A DNA stretch of 8,767 nucleotides, from assembly GCA_003520145.1 (NCBI GenBank), contig DOVJ01000007.1, forward strand, positions 1-8,767, given 5' to 3'. Positions 5,869 to 8,767 of this stretch are shown here, piece by piece. This stretch comes from Eubacterium sp. (lineage in GTDB: Bacteria; Bacillota; Clostridia; Lachnospirales; Lachnospiraceae). The translations under genes were made by a program, and so were the position numbers. Each line of letters begins with the position of its first letter. The first letter of the stretch is position 1. Below the pieces are notes generated by a model. That model made no database searches, was not told where the DNA came from, and saw nothing but the letters and a program-made list of their open reading frames with translations.

Positions 5869-7107
5869 ATGTTGAATAAGAATAAGATTATAAAAATCGG
5901 ATTGATAGCATCACTTATGGTGCTGGTTGTAGTATGTGCTTTAGTTTTTTCAAAAAAGGATGGTAAGGTTAAGCTAAACCCTAATACCGATTCGAAAGTC
6001 TTATCTACATGGGATATGGATATGACTCCACAAAAAAAGGATATAGCATCATGGCAGTCTTTTGTAAAGAAAGATGATGTTATATATATAGTTGATGATG
6101 AAAGGATATTCAAGTGGGATTACAAGTCGGTCGGATTTCGGCCGGCTTGTGATGACCCGGCGTGTGAGCATAATGGAGAAGAGTGTCCGGCTTACTTTCC
6201 TAATACCCGATACTATGGTGTGACATATTATAATGACCATTGGGTTTTCGTTGAGAAAGGTGAGAATAATAGATACTATCTTGGCTATTGTGATTTTGAC
6301 GGTAATAACAGAAAAAGAGTAATTGATATATCAGATGATATACAGGGAACAGGACCGCTTGTGCATATGGATTTTGTAAATGGATATATATATATGGGAT
6401 ACAATTCCAGTGTTATTCATGAGAAGGATTCAGATGGTTCGGGCGGTTTGGAATTTGAATCCGCAGTAAGAACATGTCTTATGAAGTATGATGTTAGTCT
6501 TATAGGTAGTGGTAAAGATTATTCTCAAAATATATTCTTATTGGATGTTGTTAAAGGAGAAGTAGTGCAACTGTCTTCTGTTGTAGATGAGGAAAGATTC
6601 GTTGTTGATGTACCTGAAACTAGGAGTTTAAAAGGCTGGGTGCCATATATGGATTATAGAATCTATAATCAGGAAGACAAAAGCTTTGTAACAGTTCGGG
6701 ATGTTCATGCGCTACATATATTACCTAACGGAAGATATACTGCTATGACAAAAGATGGATTGATACTTGTAGATGGAGATAAGACAATACGTCTTGATGG
6801 TGAAAACTGGGCAGATCATTTTTATGATGATAACAGGATTTATGCAACTAATATGCAAGAGAGGGATATAGCAATTGCAGACAAGAATGCTGTGATACCT
6901 GATGGTGAAGTAAGAGTATATGATTATGATGGCAATCTTGTGGATCATATATATATGCCTAAGGACTGTGGGGAATGGGATATGTTGGCGGCATATGATG
7001 GTAGATATTATTATACATGTGTTGATATTAAAACTAGGTCTTATTTCTATGTTTATGATACCCAGAATCCTGATAAGGGATGGAAGAAGATAAATAGGGA
7101 ATATTGA
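5869..7107 (+). CDS. Membrane-anchored extracytoplasmic protein with Cys/His motif, paralog 1
   Basis: The 412-residue product has a short basic N-terminus (MLNKNKIIK) and one membrane segment at about 8-27, so the rest should be outside the cell. The cysteine at 23 follows VVV and is not a lipobox, so an uncleaved anchor is likelier than a lipoprotein. A linker (KKDGKVKLNPNTDSKVLSTW) leads to a region with C94-x4-C99-x-H101-x4-C106-P-A, which could bind metal or form disulfides. Repeating aromatic strands such as YYLGYCDFDGNNRKRV, FVNGYIYMGY, IYNQEDKSFV and VYDYDGNLVDHIYMP suggest a beta-propeller, resembling DUF5050-like proteins of gut Clostridia (inference). The start at 5869 is preferred over the in-frame ATG at 5824 because it has GGGAG at 5859-5863 and matches the paralog start. 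Function is unknown. Confidence 0.9.
   Translation: MLNKNKIIKIGLIASLMVLVVVCALVFSKKDGKVKLNPNTDSKVLSTWDMDMTPQKKDIASWQSFVKKDDVIYIVDDERIFKWDYKSVGFRPACDDPACEHNGEECPAYFPNTRYYGVTYYNDHWVFVEKGENNRYYLGYCDFDGNNRKRVIDISDDIQGTGPLVHMDFVNGYIYMGYNSSVIHEKDSDGSGGLEFESAVRTCLMKYDVSLIGSGKDYSQNIFLLDVVKGEVVQLSSVVDEERFVVDVPETRSLKGWVPYMDYRIYNQEDKSFVTVRDVHALHILPNGRYTAMTKDGLILVDGDKTIRLDGENWADHFYDDNRIYATNMQERDIAIADKNAVIPDGEVRVYDYDGNLVDHIYMPKDCGEWDMLAAYDGRYYYTCVDIKTRSYFYVYDTQNPDKGWKKINREY
6112..6161 (+). repeat. 50-bp block identical in paralogs 1 and 3 (second copy 8587-8636)
   Basis: Positions 6112-6161 and 8587-8636 are identical over 50 bases, coding for KWDYKSVGFRPACDDPA, which covers the first part of the Cys/His motif. 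The equivalent block in paralog 2 (starting near 7367) differs at several positions, including FRP changed to YRP. Confidence 0.9.
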
Positions 7108-7120
7108 TGCGGGAGTAAAC

Positions 7121-8335
7121 ATGTTGAATAAGAATAAGATTATAAAAATCGGGTTAATAGCATCACTTATGGTGTTGGTTGTTGTATGTGCTTTGGTTTT
7201 TTCGAAAAAGGATGGTAAGGTTAAACTAAACCCTAATACCGATTCGAAAGTCTTATCTACATGGGATATGGATATGACTCCACGAAAAAAAGATATAACA
7301 TCATGGCCGTCTTTTGTAAAGAAAAATGATGTTATGTATATATTTAATAATGGGATGATATTCAAATGGGATTACAAGTCGGTTGGATATAGGCCGGCTT
7401 GTGATGACCCAGCATGTGACCATATGGGAGATGAATGTCCAGCCTGTTTTCCTGTTGAAAAATATGCTTGTGTAAGTTATTATAATGATCATTGGATTTT
7501 TGTTGAAAACGACGGAAATCAAAGGCGTTATCTTGGGTATTGTGATTTTGACGGCAACAATAGAAAAAGAGTACTTGATATATCTGATGATATACAGGGG
7601 GCCGGTCCACTGGTTTATATGTATTTTGTAAATGGATATATATATATTAGCTATAATTCAGGTGTTGTTATTGAGAAAGATTCGGAATGGGAATCCGCAC
7701 AACGAACATGTCTTATGAAGTATAATGTTAGTCTCATAGGTAGTGGAGGCAATTATTCTCAAAACATTTTTTTATGTGATGAAGATGAGGTAGTACATTT
7801 GTCTCCGGTTAAAGAAGAGAAAAGATTCGTTGTGGATGTACCTAAATCTTTAAGTAAAAAAGGATGGATAGGATATTGGGATTTTAGAATCTATAATCAA
7901 GAAGATTTGAGTTATACAACTATTCATGATGTGAATGAACTGACATTATTATCTGATGATAGATACATTGCCAAAAAAAAGGATGGATTGATGCTTATTG
8001 ATGGAGATAAAACAATACGTCTTGAAAATGAAGGATGGGGTGTTTCTTTTTCTGATGATAACAGGATTTATGCTATTAATACTTTAGAGAGACAGATAGC
8101 AAGTGCAGATGAAAATGGTGTGATTCCTGATGGCGAGGTTAAAGTATTTGATTATGATGGTAATTTAGTGGATCACATATATATGCCTAAGGATTACAGC
8201 GTAGTAGATAGTATAGCAGCATATGACGGTAGATATTACTTTACCAATGTTGATCGTATAACTAAGTCTTATTTCTACGTTTACGATACCCAGAATCCAG
8301 ATAAGGGATGGAAGAAGATAAATAAGGGATATTGA
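7121..8335 (+). CDS. Membrane-anchored extracytoplasmic protein with Cys/His motif, paralog 2
   Basis: The 404-residue product is a tandem duplicate of the preceding gene. Residues 1-54 are identical to paralog 1, including the membrane anchor and linker. The Cys/His motif is kept as C94-x4-C99-x-H101-x4-C106, with an extra cysteine at 109 (CPACF) and another at 116. The middle diverges by substitution and in-frame indels: near residue 189 it is shorter (EKDSEWESAQ against EKDSDGSGGLEFESAV). The C-terminus (YFYVYDTQNPDKGWKKIN) is conserved again. The start has GGGAG at 7111-7115 in a junction almost identical to the previous one. No promoter or terminator is visible between the copies, so co-transcription is likely. 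Function is unknown. Confidence 0.9.
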   Translation: MLNKNKIIKIGLIASLMVLVVVCALVFSKKDGKVKLNPNTDSKVLSTWDMDMTPRKKDITSWPSFVKKNDVMYIFNNGMIFKWDYKSVGYRPACDDPACDHMGDECPACFPVEKYACVSYYNDHWIFVENDGNQRRYLGYCDFDGNNRKRVLDISDDIQGAGPLVYMYFVNGYIYISYNSGVVIEKDSEWESAQRTCLMKYNVSLIGSGGNYSQNIFLCDEDEVVHLSPVKEEKRFVVDVPKSLSKKGWIGYWDFRIYNQEDLSYTTIHDVNELTLLSDDRYIAKKKDGLMLIDGDKTIRLENEGWGVSFSDDNRIYAINTLERQIASADENGVIPDGEVKVFDYDGNLVDHIYMPKDYSVVDSIAAYDGRYYFTNVDRITKSYFYVYDTQNPDKGWKKINKGY

Positions 8336-8348
8336 TAAAAGGGGAACC

Positions 8349-8767
8349 ATGTTGAATAAGAATAAGATTATAAAAATCGGATTGATAGCTACACTTGTGG
8401 TGTTTGCTGTATTATGTATTGTTGTGTTATCTAAAAAAAAATAGCCAATATAATAAAAAAACCGATTCTAGAGTTCTTTCTACATGGGACATGGACATGA
8501 CTCCACAAGAAAAGGGTATAGTATCATGGTCTTCCTACGGGAAGAAGGATGACATGATGTATATATTCAATGGCGGAACTGTTTTTAAGTGGGATTACAA
8601 GTCGGTCGGATTTCGGCCGGCTTGTGATGACCCGGCATGTGATCATTCGACTGATGAGTGTCCTGCGCTTTTTCCTCTTGATGTATATGAGCGTGTAGTA
8701 TATTATAATGACCATTGGATTTATGTTGAAAAGGATGATGCTAATAGATATTATCTTGGATATTGTG
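8349..8767 (+). pseudogene. Paralog 3, frameshifted at a run of nine As and cut by the window edge
   Basis: The start is intact: AAGGGG at 8339-8344, then MLNKNKIIKIGLIATLVVFAVLCIVVLS as in the paralogs. At 8433-8441 nine As are followed directly by TAG (8442-8444), ending the frame after 31 residues. Reading on with one A fewer restores the family sequence: SKKNSQYNKKTDSRVLSTWDM, then GIVSWSSYGKKDD, FKWDYKSVGFRPACDDPAC and DHSTDECPALF, open to the window end. The downstream part, including the Cys/His motif, looks undamaged, so the break is recent, is corrected by slippage on the A-run, or is a sequencing error. As written, only a 31-residue membrane peptide would be made. Confidence 0.8.

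Noticed and set aside
5926..5940. Lipoprotein signal in paralog 1 (cysteine 23)
   Set aside because: The preceding residues are VVV, so the small residue expected before a lipobox cysteine is missing, and the cysteine is in the middle of the hydrophobic stretch.
6721..7365. Long minus-strand open frame (214 codons) across the paralog 1/2 junction
   Set aside because: It is the antisense shadow of two well-supported plus-strand genes, with repeated Ile/Tyr-rich low-complexity translation and no ribosome-binding site that I can see.
1..8767. Transposase, integrase, tRNA or rRNA genes
   Set aside because: None were recognised on either strand, so there is no direct sign that the array was brought in by a mobile element.

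Overview
The window looks like chromosome of a moderately AT-rich anaerobic Firmicute, most likely Lachnospiraceae. The basis is the DapA/DapB sequences, a YerC/YecD-type TrpR-like regulator close to a PcrA helicase, a DUF1836 protein, and a tandem family of surface-type proteins with a Cys/His motif of a style common in gut Clostridia. This placement is inference from protein style; no taxonomic marker is present.

The left part (1-2053) is a plus-strand operon tail. It holds the end of dapA, complete dapB, a 253-residue protein of unknown function, and a small TrpR-like regulator whose start lies inside the preceding gene. Intergenic gaps are 1-13 bp or negative, so translation is probably coupled. 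The unnamed protein carries residues resembling a PD-(D/E)xK nuclease core of the CoiA type followed by a winged-helix-like tail. A long, nearly perfect bidirectional hairpin ends this operon and also the convergent minus-strand DUF1836 gene.

The middle part (2054-5165) holds the DUF1836 gene (minus) and pcrA (plus), divergently transcribed from back-to-back sigma-A-type promoters whose -35 boxes are 7 bp apart. The pcrA leader contains a short tandem repeat that multiplies the -10-like hexamer TATACT five times. pcrA is complete, with all UvrD-family helicase motifs and a C-terminal Tudor-like domain, and ends in an intrinsic terminator.

The right part (5166-8767) is accessory in character. 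A strong promoter (TTGACA-N17-TACACT) drives a leader of about 150 nt, then a small, very tyrosine-rich secreted protein, then at least three tandem paralogous membrane-anchored proteins with no visible terminator between them. The leader contains an opposing minus-strand promoter (TTGACA-N17-TACAAT) followed by a 12-bp hairpin with a short U-rich tail, which suggests a small antisense RNA of about 70 nt. It also has a second hairpin that can cover the Shine-Dalgarno sequence and is followed by seven Ts. The three paralogs share an invariant N-terminus, a C-x4-C-x-H-x4-C motif and identical junction sequences. The third copy is interrupted by a frameshift at a run of nine As and runs off the window.

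The part most likely to be undescribed is 5191-8767: an antisense- or structure-controlled leader ahead of a secreted protein and an expanding, recombining paralog array. Its function is unknown.
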